Of a DNA stretch of 64,000 bases, positions 37,454-48,419 are shown piece by piece. The notes below the pieces were generated by a model. The model had not been told where the DNA came from. It ran no database searches and was given only the letters and a program-made list of their open reading frames with translations. Location of the stretch: contig JAMYHL010000040.1 in NCBI GenBank assembly GCA_025531455.1, positions 124,001 to 188,000 on the forward strand, written 5' to 3'. Every line of letters starts with the position of its first letter. Positions within the stretch are counted from its first letter, which is position 1. The DNA is from Apiotrichum sp. Y4204. Its lineage: Eukaryota; Basidiomycota; Tremellomycetes; Trichosporonales; Trichosporonaceae. The position numbers and the translations under genes are program-made.

Positions 37454-39556
37454 TCAAGTTTCCGGCTCCCACTGCCCAACAGGCTGCTCAAGCATGGCCT
37501 CGACATCCTGCCGCTCCATCTCACAACAGCGCTCCCACTCGTTGTCCGGCAGGCACCCCTGCACGGTCGCGCGGTCGAAATCAATTAGGCGGATTTCGTT
37601 GCCGCGACGGAGGACGTGTCGCCAGCGCGGGTCACCGTGACGCACGCCAGCGCGGTGAAGCGCCCGGTACAATGCCCGGACCTGGTCCCTGCGGCGTCAA
37701 CACTCGCATTCCAACGCACGGATATCTCAAAGGGATCGGCGGGAATATCGGCAGATGCGCTAACCTGACGATCTGCCGATCTGCCGATCGACCTTGTGTG
37801 ACACAAGGAATGGGGCGCATCACTCACTGGACAACAGGGTTCACCATCTCTTCCAGATAAAGCGGTCGGCCGACGTCCTCGAGGATGAGATGCCAGATCT
37901 CGTCGTCCTGTCGCAGTCGCCCAAAGAGCCCTAGGCAACGCGGCACGACAACTCCTTGCAGCGGCGCCAGCGGTCCGGCGTAGAGGCGCGCCTCGTTGGC
38001 GATTGCTGCTTTGGCCTCTTGCCACGTATACCGCGTCCGCTGCCAGTCGCTGTCGCTCACATCCTTGAATACGTAGTATTCGCTGATCTTCTGTACGACC
38101 GCGCATCCGTCGTCGTCACCGTCGATCAGACGCAGAATCGCCGTGCTCACGGACCACAGGGCTCCCTGCCCCCGTTGCGGGTCGGGCCGCATCAGAAGAT
38201 ACCCGTCGTGCCCACTGGACATCGAGTACCACTCAAATCCGTCATGAAGGGCCAGCGTCGGTAAAGTGTCATTTTCAGGAAGGTAAGGACCATATAGCGT
38301 CGTCGCCAGAGTCGTTGTTTGGTGCTCAATACTCCCATCTGACATCTCCCAGGCGTGTGTCAGGGAGATGGGGCCGAGATCTGGAGGCATGACCGTCTCA
38401 TGTGCCGAAAAGCAACGCCGCAGACGGGATGGCGACGACAGTGACGAAGGTGACGGCGTTGCTGAAAGCCGGTCCATCCACGGCACGCTCAGCGTTGGGA
38501 CCACTGACGCTCGGCGATTAGAAATCTCGAGGCCGCGTTTTTTGAGGGCGAACAGCGTGATTCCTATCAGGAGTGCTAGCGGTGTGTCTAGGTGGTACAG
38601 CGACTGTTCCGAACTCAGACGCTTATGGACGCGGATTGTTCCCGTCTCAGATGGATTCGAGCTCGTCGCCGCCGTGTGATGGAAGAGGATAAAGTTGTCG
38701 TAGTCGGTCACGACATAATACTCGACGCTTCTTGTATACATTTCACTTATAATCTGCTGTCAAACCCGTACTCTTGAGCACTCACATATTCACCCAAACG
38801 GCAGACTTCACTGCAATGGTCGGAAACGGCCTGATCTTGGACGTAACGAAGACTTCCGTTGTCTTGCATCTTCAAGGCTCCTCGCGCGACGTCATCAACG
38901 AGCTGATTTAGTAACCTGCTTCGGTGCGGCCACATGATGTGGACATGGGCAAGCGGTGGCGGAGGAGGGGTCGAAAGATCCGACCGCTCCTCGCAGATCA
39001 ACTGCCATCCGGTGCGGTCGCCATCCGCGACTGGTCGCCACCCAACACTTGTTTCCATGGATGCCAACATTGTGTCAAGAAACACATTTAGCGGCTGTCG
39101 GAGATACATGCCAAGAAACGCGGCGATACCGTGAACGTCGGCGATGCGCTCCCGGAGGGCATGTGTGGCGGCCTCCTGGCTTACTCGCGATAGATACGAG
39201 CCCATACGCTGCGTGTCATCACGTGATGGCTGAACGACACCAAGCTCAGGATCTCGGAGGGGATGTAGGAGGTCGGCGCCGACAAGCAACAGGGTATGAA
39301 TCGCCGACGAGCCATCACGACCCTCTCCACAGGCCACCAGGTGACACGCCGGCCACCCAGTGTCTCGTATCTCTGGGAAAACCGAATGCGGCCTTGTTGG
39401 GTCCTCCCTGGAGTTCAAACGCAGCGACGGAGGTAGTTGATGCTTTCGTAGCAAATCTCCGAGCCTTGCTTCAGGCCATGTCTTCAGGCTCATCGGGTGC
39501 CATCCGTTCGCCGATTTAGGTCTCGAAGTGTCCCTGTGTCGTGTCCGTGGTGACAT
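37454..39556 (-). CDS. Fungal protein-kinase-like (APH-fold) protein of unknown role
   Basis: Three exons, complement(37454..37688, 37828..38753, 38786..39556), 643 aa; both joins keep frame. The C-terminal part resembles the kinase/aminoglycoside-phosphotransferase fold: WHLILEDVGRPLYLEEMV (hinge-like), LHRAGVRHGDPRWRHVL (catalytic loop with HGD in place of HRD) and IRLIDFDRATVQGC (DFD in place of DFG). This organisation is seen in basidiomycete-expanded kinase-like families. The N-terminal 350 residues (MSPRTRHRDTSRPKSANGWH onward) have no domain I recognise; they contain a proline run (STPPPPPLAHVHIMW) and a hydrophobic stretch (LALLIGITLFAL). The substrate is unknown. Intron 2 (139 nt) carries a short GATCTGCC repeat. 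Acceptor 1 is a CAGCAG tandem, so a one-residue variant is possible. Confidence 0.7.
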
Positions 39557-40144
39557 GGTGAGTTTGTCAAGTCGTGAGTAGAGTAGAGTGAAGAGCATTG
39601 CTCTTTATCAGGCGGTCTCTATTAGGCAGTTACCTCTGTTAACCGCTGGATACATTTTCCACCGGATGGATAAAGTGTCTCACGGCTCATTCCATTCAGA
39701 CTGGAGACACTAGCGGCTGTTTAGTGCAACAATGTCTATGGTGTGCAAGTGCCGAGGTTGATTTCCTCGGACTGTGAACAGCCGCGATGATGATATGTAG
39801 GAGTGGACAATTCCGACCTCCTGGACTAGTGGAGGATCCAACCTGCTGCGCGGCATGCGGGGCAATGCCCATCTGTGCCGTTCGTGACCGCAACCGGCCA
39901 GCGCGACTGATGTTGTTCTTTTCGACAATGAAACCCCCAGGACTCACACACCTAGAAGATTGCTTGCTTAGGTAATTTACTCTTATAAATGACGTTTATT
40001 TTGAAAAGCTTCCGACCAAGGGAAACCTTTTTCCGAATAGCCTCTGATCAGCTCCATTGATCAGCAATACAATCCTAATCTCAATCCCGATCTAATGACC
40101 TAATCGCCTTGTCCCTTGTTCGGGTCCTGGCCCGGTTTACAAGA

Positions 40145-40186
40145 GCGGGCCAGAGGGAGCAGAGGGCGGGCCAGAGGGAGCAGAGG
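40145..40186 (+). repeat. 21-bp perfect tandem duplication
   Basis: Two adjacent copies of a 21-bp purine-rich unit beginning GCGGGCCAGAGGG, about 500 bp upstream of the MET10 ATG. Function unknown; it could be neutral. Confidence 0.9.
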
Positions 40187-40435
40187 GCCCCACGCTTTAC
40201 CCCCACAAGCCAGGACAACCAGGCACTTTCCCCCCCCTCCGCGCACGCCATCCAGTCGTCTGGATCACGCCATTTTTTCTCCACCCCCCAAGTGGCCCAA
40301 GTGGAAAAGATTGGCGTCCATATTTCCACTCCACACCCGCGGGGAGCTGGGGGGTGAGCACAACAACCCAGCGGGATTCCACTCTTTCTACCCTGTGCGT
40401 CGCGCTCTGCGGATCTGCGGGCCCCTCACCCGCTG

Positions 40436-40441
40436 CACGTG
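40436..40441. promoter_or_regulatory. CACGTG element upstream of MET10
   Basis: A palindromic CACGTG lies 250 bp upstream of the MET10 start. In yeasts this is the Cbf1 site through which Met4 activates sulfur-assimilation genes. Single CACGTG sites also occur elsewhere in the window by chance, so the regulatory role is inferred from gene identity and position only. Confidence 0.4.
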
Positions 40442-40690
40442 GCGAATCTGGAACCTCAAATTGACTGGAGATGGCACTGGATGGCGTGAGCAGCACGATC
40501 CCGAACCGAGCAAGAAGAAAAAAAACTGTCGTCGTAGTAACGGCGCGCGCAAGGCGGTGGGAATCAGAGACTCCGGATCACGTCCCAAGCACGCCGTGCG
40601 TCTTGCACCGAGGTGCCCACCACGTTAATAAGACTGAGCACATTATGCATGCGATCCTCTTCTTCTCCCATCCCCATTGACCTACTCACA

Positions 40691-43600
40691 ATGGCCCCCG
40701 TCGCCGTTACCCCAGCTCCCACGTCTGTCGAGGGTGTGTTTGCCAGGAAGGCCGCCCTGGCTGGCACCGACACGCCCTACTCCGAATCAAGCACGGCTGT
40801 CTCCGAGGCTGGTGACAAGTCCGTCACAGGGTCCCCGAAGGCCGCGTCCAAGCCCGTCGCCGACCTCACTCTCCTCCCCGGCCAGCCCGGTTACATCGAC
40901 TCGCTGGTAACTGCCAACCAGGCCCTTCCTACCACTGTCGGTGGCGAGACTGTCGTTGCCTCCGGCCTTGAGATCATTGAGGCGCTCGCGGTTCAAAACT
41001 CGTCTGCCGTTTGGGTGTACGACGACGCTGTTGAGATCGGCTTTGGTACCCGCCTCGCCGCATGGGACGCCGCCAAGCTCGGTTCCGCAACTGGCAAGGT
41101 GCACCCCGTCCAGACTCGTGAGGGTGCTGGCCTTGAGCTTGCGGGTTACGCCAAGAAGGCTACTGCCGGCAAGATCTCCGTTTTCGCCTCGACCTCCACT
41201 CTTCCCCTCCTCGTCCCGCATCTTACCGCCATCGAGGGCGACGTTGTTATCCACGTCGCAACCACCGAGCCTGCGGCTTCCCTTGAGCTGACCGACGCTC
41301 TTGCCGCTCGTGGCGTCATCAAGGCCCTTACCGCTCTCCCTGAGTCCTGGGATGTTATCTTCTCGGCCGGTGCCGATGTCGTCGCGACTGCCGCCTCGCT
41401 CTACAGCTCGTCGGGCAAGGTCATCCACGTCGTCGAGTCGACCTACTCCGCGCGTCAGACCGCATCGTACAAGTTCCCTACCGCTGGTGCTTTCGATGAG
41501 TTCAACGTCTCGGGCGCATCAGACTCCCTTTACCTGGCCGTTGCGTCGGCCGCCGGCTCCTCCATCACCGCCCCTAAGGTCATCCTTAACACCCTGTCCC
41601 CCGACCCTGCCGCTCTCTTCGCCGTTCTTGCCGGTGAGACGAAGAAGACTGTCACTGTCACCGGCCCCACTCGCGCCGATGCCGAGGCCCTCAAGGCTCT
41701 CGTTCTTGCCATTCTCTTCTCTGCCCCGGCGTCGTCCTCTACCGTTTTCCCGACCGTCAAGGCGGCGGTGACTCCCGCGCCTGCCGCTGAGGAGTCTGCC
41801 AAGGTGATTTCTTTCTTCACCGCCCACGGCGCCCCCCTTCCCCAGCTCCTCACCCACCTCTACGCTGCGTCGCCTTCGCTTGAGACTACCTTTGCCGAGT
41901 ACGGTACGACCAGCACCACTGGCAAGAAGTCGGTCCTTGCTCTCGCACAGGGCGCTGCCGCTACCGTCACCCCTACGACTCCGTCGGATCTCATCTGGGT
42001 TTCGGATGCCGCTGTGCTCAAGCACACCGACGTCCTCGCCACCGCCAAGCAGGGTGCCACCCTCGTGCTCGAGCTTCCCTGGACTGAGGCTGACCTCTCG
42101 TCGAAGCTTACCGCCGCCGAGATCCAGACTATCCAGCAGAAAAAGATTCGTGTCTTCCTTCTCGACGTCGATGCCACCTGCCCCTTGAACCCTATCCGCG
42201 AGCAGGTCGCTTTCCTTCTTCTCTACACCGGCAAGCAAAAGCTTCCCTACAACGTCTGGAAGGTCCTCGACGCGTTCCACGGCGGAAACCTTGGTCGCGA
42301 CGCCGTTGAGGAGGCCCAGGCTGGTCTTTTCGAGGTTCCTTCCTCCGAGATTGCTGCCTGGGAGGTTGACGCCGAGACTGTTGGCAAGACCAAGGAGGCT
42401 TGGGTCTGGGACGCTCTTGCCGCCGAGCCCGTTGCCCTTGACGCCGAGCCTGTTCCCGTCCTGTCCTCTTGGGAGATCGCCACCCGCCATCTTCTCTTCC
42501 GCGAGGCGTACTCCGTGGAGGGCGCGAAGACTGTGGACGCCGAGGAGGACATTCCTGGCGTTACTGCTCTTTCGCCCGAGCTTGCCGAGGAGACCTTCCT
42601 TGTCAGCGTGTCGGAGAACCGCCGTCTCACTCCTCTCACCTACGACCGTAACGTCTTCCACCTTGAGCTCGACACTGCGGGCACCGGCCTCAAGTACGAA
42701 GTCGGCGAGGCTATCGGTGTGCACGGCTGGAACGAGACCGACGAGGTCGCCGACTTCTGCTCGTGGTACGGCCTTGACCCCGAGGCGATTGTCTCGATCC
42801 CCAACGCCCAGATTCCTGGTTCCGTCTGCTCGCGCACTGTGTTCCAGCTCTTGCAGCAGAACATCGACCTCTTCGGCCCGCCCAATAAGTCGTTCTACGG
42901 CGAGCTCGCCAAGTTTGCCACCAAGCGTGAGGAGGCCATGAAGCTTAAGTTCATCTCCGTTCCCGAGGGTGCCGAGCTCTTCCAGCGCCTGGCTGAGAAC
43001 GAGACCGTCAACTATGCCGACGTTCTCAAGGCTTTCCCCAGCGCTCGCCCCTCAATCGAGGAGCTCATCGAGCTCATCCCCGAGATCAAGCCCCGTCACT
43101 ACTCGATTGCCTCCGCCCAGGCTGCTGTTGGTGACAAGGTCGAGCTCCTCATCGTCACCGTCGACTGGACCGACACCAACGGCCGCCAGCGCTTCGGTCA
43201 GTGCACGCGCTACCTCGCCGGCCTCAAGACTGGCGACAAGGTGACTGTCTCCATCAAGCCTTCGGTTATGAAACTTCCTGCCGACCCCCTCGCCCCTGTC
43301 ATCATGGCCGGTCTTGGTACTGGTATGGCTCCGTTCAAGAGCTTCATGCAGTACCGCGCTTGGCAGCGTAGTCAGGGCATCGAGGTCGGTCCCCTCATTC
43401 TGTACTTCGGCTCTCGTTACCGTTCGCAGGAGTACCTGTACGGAGAGGAGGTTGAGGCCTACCTGCAGGCCGGTATCCTCACGCACACTGGTCTCGCGTT
43501 CTCGCGTGATGGTCCCAAGAAGGTGTACATTCAGCACAAGATGAAGGAGGACCGCGAGATGCTCGCCCAGCTCATGCTTAAGGACGCATCCTTCTTCCTC

Positions 43601-43744
43601 TGTGGTCCTACGTGGCCTGTCCCCGACATCTTCGAGGCTCTCACCACATCGATTGCGGAAGCGTCCGGATGGAGCATTGAGACTGCCGAGAAGTACATTG
43701 ACGATCTCAAGGAGGAGGAGCGCTACGTTCTTGAGGTGTACTAA
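40691..43744 (+). CDS. MET10: Sulfite reductase [NADPH] flavoprotein (alpha) subunit MET10
   Basis: A single exon of 1017 aa from the ATG at 40691 (CACAATGG). The N-terminal ~600 residues form the pyruvate:ferredoxin-oxidoreductase-like region of fungal Met10. The C-terminal ~370 are a cytochrome-P450-reductase-type module: FAD-binding RHYSIASAQ (about 801-809), RFGQCTRYL, and NADPH-binding GLGTGMAPFKSFMQYRAW and LYFGSRYRSQEYLYGEE (about 874-920), ending YVLEVY. The subunit passes NADPH electrons to the siroheme subunit (Met5), reducing sulfite to sulfide for Cys and Met synthesis. Codon choice is strongly biased (C-ending codons, CTC, GTC, ACC), which suggests high expression, and the gene has no introns. 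Length is close to the 1035 aa of S. cerevisiae Met10. Confidence 0.93.
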   Translation: MAPVAVTPAPTSVEGVFARKAALAGTDTPYSESSTAVSEAGDKSVTGSPKAASKPVADLTLLPGQPGYIDSLVTANQALPTTVGGETVVASGLEIIEALAVQNSSAVWVYDDAVEIGFGTRLAAWDAAKLGSATGKVHPVQTREGAGLELAGYAKKATAGKISVFASTSTLPLLVPHLTAIEGDVVIHVATTEPAASLELTDALAARGVIKALTALPESWDVIFSAGADVVATAASLYSSSGKVIHVVESTYSARQTASYKFPTAGAFDEFNVSGASDSLYLAVASAAGSSITAPKVILNTLSPDPAALFAVLAGETKKTVTVTGPTRADAEALKALVLAILFSAPASSSTVFPTVKAAVTPAPAAEESAKVISFFTAHGAPLPQLLTHLYAASPSLETTFAEYGTTSTTGKKSVLALAQGAAATVTPTTPSDLIWVSDAAVLKHTDVLATAKQGATLVLELPWTEADLSSKLTAAEIQTIQQKKIRVFLLDVDATCPLNPIREQVAFLLLYTGKQKLPYNVWKVLDAFHGGNLGRDAVEEAQAGLFEVPSSEIAAWEVDAETVGKTKEAWVWDALAAEPVALDAEPVPVLSSWEIATRHLLFREAYSVEGAKTVDAEEDIPGVTALSPELAEETFLVSVSENRRLTPLTYDRNVFHLELDTAGTGLKYEVGEAIGVHGWNETDEVADFCSWYGLDPEAIVSIPNAQIPGSVCSRTVFQLLQQNIDLFGPPNKSFYGELAKFATKREEAMKLKFISVPEGAELFQRLAENETVNYADVLKAFPSARPSIEELIELIPEIKPRHYSIASAQAAVGDKVELLIVTVDWTDTNGRQRFGQCTRYLAGLKTGDKVTVSIKPSVMKLPADPLAPVIMAGLGTGMAPFKSFMQYRAWQRSQGIEVGPLILYFGSRYRSQEYLYGEEVEAYLQAGILTHTGLAFSRDGPKKVYIQHKMKEDREMLAQLMLKDASFFLCGPTWPVPDIFEALTTSIAEASGWSIETAEKYIDDLKEEERYVLEVY

Positions 43745-46700
43745 ATGTTATACACGCAGTAGAATAGAGGTAGACTATTATAACAATGCATATTGTATTC
43801 ATACAAACAAACGACCTTACGATCTCCCTTCATGTTGTCTGCGAACCCTCCCAGAAAGTCTTGGGCTCGCTTGGGAGCTGGAAGCCGGAATGGATCAGCT
43901 AAGGTCGTGGAATGTGTCTGCGCGGTACCCCTGATATCCCTGTATTAAGTCCCTGAATTGTACCTCATTTGTTCTGTAAGTGCATCCCAGCGCCCGGCTT
44001 CGCGCGTTCGATTCACGCGCCTGACCTGCTGGACATTTGAGTGGCATAGCAAATGATGTCCTCCCTCCCAGACACGCTCGCCAGCACCCCCTCTTGTCCG
44101 CAAGATTAATTGACATGCAGAAACATCAGCGTGGTGTCGCCTGTGCAGACTTTAAGACAACTTGACATGCAGTGGTGTCGAGGGAAGTTGAAATAGCAGT
44201 AGTGGTGTAGCGCTTTGGGATGGACACTCCAGGACGCGGGGAGCTCAATGCTCAGTCAATAAACCCTCACGGCTCTCGTGAATGTCCTGAACAACTGGCA
44301 CTTCCAGGCGACCCAGTCTGGCCTTGGTTGCCCGGTTGCCATTCGCGCCCATTCGATGCTGTCGCGCAGTCGAGAGTTCTGGCAAAAGGATTGCCTTCTC
44401 AACCTAAATCCACTTGGTACGCGTCATCTATAGTTCACGAACAAAGATTTTCTCATCATTGAAGACATGCGGAGTGACGATCAAAGAGCAGTACTTTGGC
44501 TGCGACCCCCGTACCCGCTGTGCAAACTGGCTTGTGAAGGTTGGAGCGCGTCTGGGTCGCGTTCTGCGGACGGCGATCCAGTCTAGGCTCAGGATCGCTG
44601 CTGATCAGCGCGAGTGAGATCTGCACTAGTCAGCGTGCTGAGCAGCACTCTTGTTCCAATGCTCTGACGTCATGCAGAGCCTGGCTGACCTGGGGTCCTT
44701 TCCTCCTCGATCGGCCAAACGGCGCCCTAGGTTCCGAACGACTTTTCCTCCTCAAACGACTCACTTGTCACCAGAGGAGCGATATGACAATGGCATGATG
44801 GCACATTAGCCACAGCTAACGTCTATCAGGGCTGAAACAAAAGCTCTACTCACGTAGGAGATCCCGAGAAGCCAAAATCCTTCTGTCGAGCGGACGGCGT
44901 TGACACCACCGAGTTGGAAGACTGCGGCCACAACAGCCGCTCACATGGGTCCGATGTCCAGCAGAGCACATCCGACCAAGGGTAAGGCTATCTTCCCGTT
45001 GATTATCCGCTCACCATGATTGCTGACCGTGAGCTCGACCTCCATTTGACCGACAATGACGCTTACGGGCGTCCTTGCAGCTCAGGCTTGATCCTCTTTC
45101 GAAGACCGCCACCTTCTCTGCGTTTACGACGTGCGCTTTCCATTACACGATTGAAAACGTACGGGACGCCAAAGGTCTTCGCAGCCCATTGCCCGGCTCA
45201 TTTTCTTCACCAGCTCCACGGTGCAAAGCAGTACCGCGGGGACAGAAAGAAAGTGAAAGTCTTGGGACCCGATGTAGATGAGCAAGTTGCCAGTAACGCC
45301 ATGTCAGTCGGATCCGAGGTTTATCCGAAAGACCCATCAACTCTCTACACGAGGCGGCGCGCAAGGTCGTCGATAACGATGCGGAAAGAGGAAATATCGG
45401 ACTTACGCTTCATGAATGAGCGCCGTGGTGCGTTGCGTATCGTTCGCCGAGCTGCATGTCCTGGACCGGAGGCGGTTTAGCTCAAAAAGAGCTCCCTCAG
45501 TCCTTTGTACGATTGGATTCTTGTCATGGCAGAAGATGCCTTTCCTGTCCAGGCAAACATCATGGGAAGTCACTGCTTCGCACGCACAGATCGCAAACTG
45601 CGATGGCTATTTCATGTGCAGTAAACCACTGGGAAAACCCAGGCAGCATTGGCAGAGGCGCACCGGACTGATACGTGGCGCCATGTTGACGTAGAGCTCG
45701 AGTGGCGTCTTCGGCGCCGGGGAATTGCTGTTGTACTGTACACCCTTGTCCTGCACATCTTGCCAGCACCCCGCCTCCACCCTCGTAGCAAGTGCATGTT
45801 TAGTACACACTCGCACATGCACCGCAAAAGAAACGGCTTCCTCAGATATATGAGGTATATGGTAGTACGGTAACTTCACAGTGTACGAGTACACGCAGAT
45901 AGGCCTTGGGTACCAATCTTCACAGAAAGCCAAGCTCGTTCTGCCGCCATCTCGGATGCGCGCATCCCCGCTACAGATCTACGAGACGTAAACGAAGACG
46001 CGCAATCCCCTAGGCAAACAGAACTTGAGAGCCCAGCGCGAACTTGTGGGGAAAGAAGTCGTTGCGAAGAGGGGATAGGCACCGTGCAGGGGGAGCAGGA
46101 GGTATGAGGACCCGGAGCACCAAAGGCACCAAGCCCGAGCCCACCGTGCCTGTCGACTGCATTGCGGCAATGCCTTGTCGCTACAGGAGGAAAGGGCAAA
46201 AAGCAGAGTTGCATCGTAGAATACCAGGCAGGAAGAAACGGGGTGGCAAGTGGCATGGCCGCTGCGAAGCTGGGTAGGATGAGGACCATGTCAGCAATGT
46301 CAGTACAGTTAGACGGCCCTTTGGCATACGGGCGAGCTGCTCATGCTGCCCATGCCATTCAGCTGCTCGGCCAGACGAAGCAGATCAGAACACTGAATGT
46401 ACCGTACAGATGCACAGAGAGGAGCAATGCAGCGGCAATGCTTTTAAAAGCAGAAGACCAGACAGACTCAGTTGCATATCTAAGTATATTTGTAGCCCAT
46501 TGGCGCGAGGTTTCAAGTCGCGTCCAAATCGACGTGGTTGTGATTGACTCGATCATCGAAAGTCTGGTCCTGCAGAGGGTATTGCGGGCTCTTACAATTG
46601 AGCTAACGCACCTCGTCAAACACGCTGACGGCTTTGGTCGCTGCTCAGAACTGTGTTGCTGTTGTATTTTCGTGTACGGGAACGGAGAGCCCCCCAGGAC

Positions 46701-47696
46701 GTGAGTGCGGCGGAAAGCAGGAGACTTGGAAGACGTCATCTCGGAAAGATGCGAGCCGCGATACCAGGCACTCTTGAGGTCCACTCGGCTCCACAGGGCG
46801 GTCGGTCGGGTTGTCTGTTCGGCTGCTGTCCGATAACAGACTTCTCACGGAGCCGAGTATCACTCATTGGCGACACGAACTGCTCGGTTGACAATGATTC
46901 CGAAGGTGATACGTGTCTTATGATCGTGCGAAAGTCACGAGATCACGAGCCTGGTGCCGATACTGGGCGGAGCGAACATGCCTTAGGCCTGGTCATAAGA
47001 GAATAACCGAAGTACACAACGGTCCTTGCTCTACGTGGTGCTATCGATGTGCAAGCTGGGGTGGGGCCATGTCAAATCGGATTGTTGAGATGAACAATGA
47101 TCGGTCTGAACGTCATCTGCCTTCGCCTCCGCGTGTCCGAACTTATCCCGAGGAGCTTGAGTTATTCCTCCTGCATTGTGAGGGACGGCTGTTCATGCGG
47201 GTTCAATCTCGCGCTTATCTATTAGTCGACTAGAGAACTGATAAGACAGCTTCCGAGTCCCGCAACGACTGCAGGAGAGATCGCCTGTGAACGCCTGCTC
47301 GCCGGCACTTGATCAAAAGGGGAGCTCGACTCTGCTCACGATCGCAAAAGATGCTCACACGCTCCCCCGGTCAATGTCACAAATGATAACATAACAACCA
47401 AATGATACACACAGGAAAGGGCGTCCGATTCGCCTCATCGAGAGACGTGGACATGAACATAGAGATGGGACGCGGATGGCCGAGACATAATGAGATGAGG
47501 GGTCGAGAGTGGTACGCTGGGATCAATGGTATGTCGAGTACGCTCAAGGGGGCCGAGGTTCGACCCCGGACGAACAAGCCGCAGGACGCGTATAAAGTCC
47601 GATGAGTAACGCCCGCGCTATTTGCGCTATCGGATTCGATATCGAGGCAAGCTGGTGGTTGGTGCTGGCCGTCAAACGTTACAGCTGCGGGGGGGT
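43745..47696. other. Gene-poor 3.9 kb region with exon-like fragments
   Basis: No complete gene could be assembled. Short open stretches on the minus strand end at good splice donors, notably 45407-45597 and 44854-45027 (see the separate entry). Plus-strand ORFs look non-coding. No transposase, reverse transcriptase or terminal repeats were seen. The 3' UTR of MET10 occupies the first part and the 3' UTR of the Yippee gene the last. Confidence 0.4.
44854..45597 (-). pseudogene. Possible unrecognised or decayed minus-strand gene
   Basis: Three exon-like segments read on the minus strand. Segment 45597-45407 starts after a CAG and ends at GTAAGT; it is open for 63 codons, including KNPIVQRTEGALFELNRLRS and NDTQRTTALIHEA. 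A second segment ends at a GTAAGC donor near 45066 and includes KTFGVPYVFNRVMESARRKR. The third (45027-44854) includes IINGKIALPLVGCALLDIGPM, an in-frame TGA at 44943-44941, then VFQLGGVNAVRSTEGFWLLG, ending at GTGAGT. The second and third look membrane-protein-like. I could not join them into one frame and do not recognise the product. Either a multi-exon gene I failed to resolve or a decaying pseudogene is possible. Confidence 0.3.
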
Positions 47697-48419
47697 CTAG
47701 CCTCTCGCAGTAGCAACTTCGCGGATTTCAATCCATGGAGCACGAACGTCAGGCTTGGCCTCTGCCCGTTCCATGATCAATTCGCGCTCGAGAATGAACT
47801 TGCCCTCCTTGTACTTCTCGGATGACTGGTAAGCAAAGTCCTGAAGTTAGTGAAATAGGTCAACATGAGGAGCGTGGCCCATTGATTGGGCTGGCAGACA
47901 CCGTGCTGAGGATCGTGCCACAGTGGTACTCACATACTTCCATCCCAAGAGAGCACGGCAGACGCCACAGAAGACATCTCGCACAGTGTGCTTCCCCGTA
48001 CGCATGTCACGGTCTTCTGTTTCTTCGGAGGTGTAGACGTTGACCCTGGGATGAGCACCTATCAACACCAAGTGGAGGGTGATACACCCATTTAATTGAG
48101 AGACAGTTCCGAGGCTCTCCGATTGTCGCCCCTGCCTATGGACATTGGCCTCGCCTACTCACACAGAATGAATAAGGTACGCTTTGCCGTTCTGTCCGTA
48201 GAAGTTCTGCAAGTCAGTAGTACTCCACACCTAGTCAGGAGAGTTAGTTGCCACCGACAGGCTCGGCCCGTCTCAGGCTAGGACTAGCTCACCGCACACT
48301 GCCAGGCCCAAACCACTCACGTCGGACATCACGCTTTCCCGGACACCGAGATGGTTGCCGCATTGTTTACATGAGTATACCGTCGATCCCGCAAGATAGA
48401 CACGGAAGGAGCGACCCAT
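47697..48419 (-). CDS. Yippee-like zinc-binding protein
   Basis: Four exons, complement(47697..47840, 47934..48045, 48163..48206, 48321..48419), 132 aa; every exon is under 150 nt, so no single long ORF reveals the gene. The spliced protein starts MGRSFRVYLAGSTVYSCKQC and continues GNHLG, NFYGQNGKAYLIHSVVNVY, GKHTVRDVFCGVCRALLGWK and SEKYKEGKFILERELIMER. The two C-x2-C pairs (CKQC, CGVC) are the zinc ligands of the Yippee fold, also used by cereblon and Mis18. The YPEL/Moh1 family is highly conserved but of uncertain function; links to ubiquitin ligase (GID/CTLH) substrate receptors and the cell cycle exist in other species. The tail after the Yippee domain (EAKPDVRAPWIEIREVATARG) is an extension. 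Confidence 0.9.

Larger units (their letters stand above)
39557..40690. other. Divergent upstream region of MET10 and the kinase-like gene
   Basis: 1.13 kb with no gene seen. It holds a 21-bp tandem duplication (40145-40186) and a CACGTG element at 40436-40441. The stretch 39960-40090 is AT-rich relative to its surroundings. Confidence 0.5.

Noticed and set aside
37762..37792. Direct GATCTGCC repeat as a possible CRISPR or regulatory array
   Set aside because: Only two to three contiguous copies inside an intron of the kinase-like gene; no spacers.
41519..42724. A 401-codon minus-strand ORF
   Set aside because: Shadow of MET10; Gly/Leu/Glu-rich low-complexity translation.
43985..44035. Possible T-arm (CGCGTTCGATTCACGCG)
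   Set aside because: It forms a hairpin, but no cloverleaf can be built around it and the loop register is wrong for tRNA.
47470..47590. Possible tRNA (GGATGGCCGAG... and GGTTCGACCCC)
   Set aside because: The D-arm and T-arm lookalikes are present, but the T stem does not pair beyond two bases, and no acceptor stem or anticodon arm can be formed.
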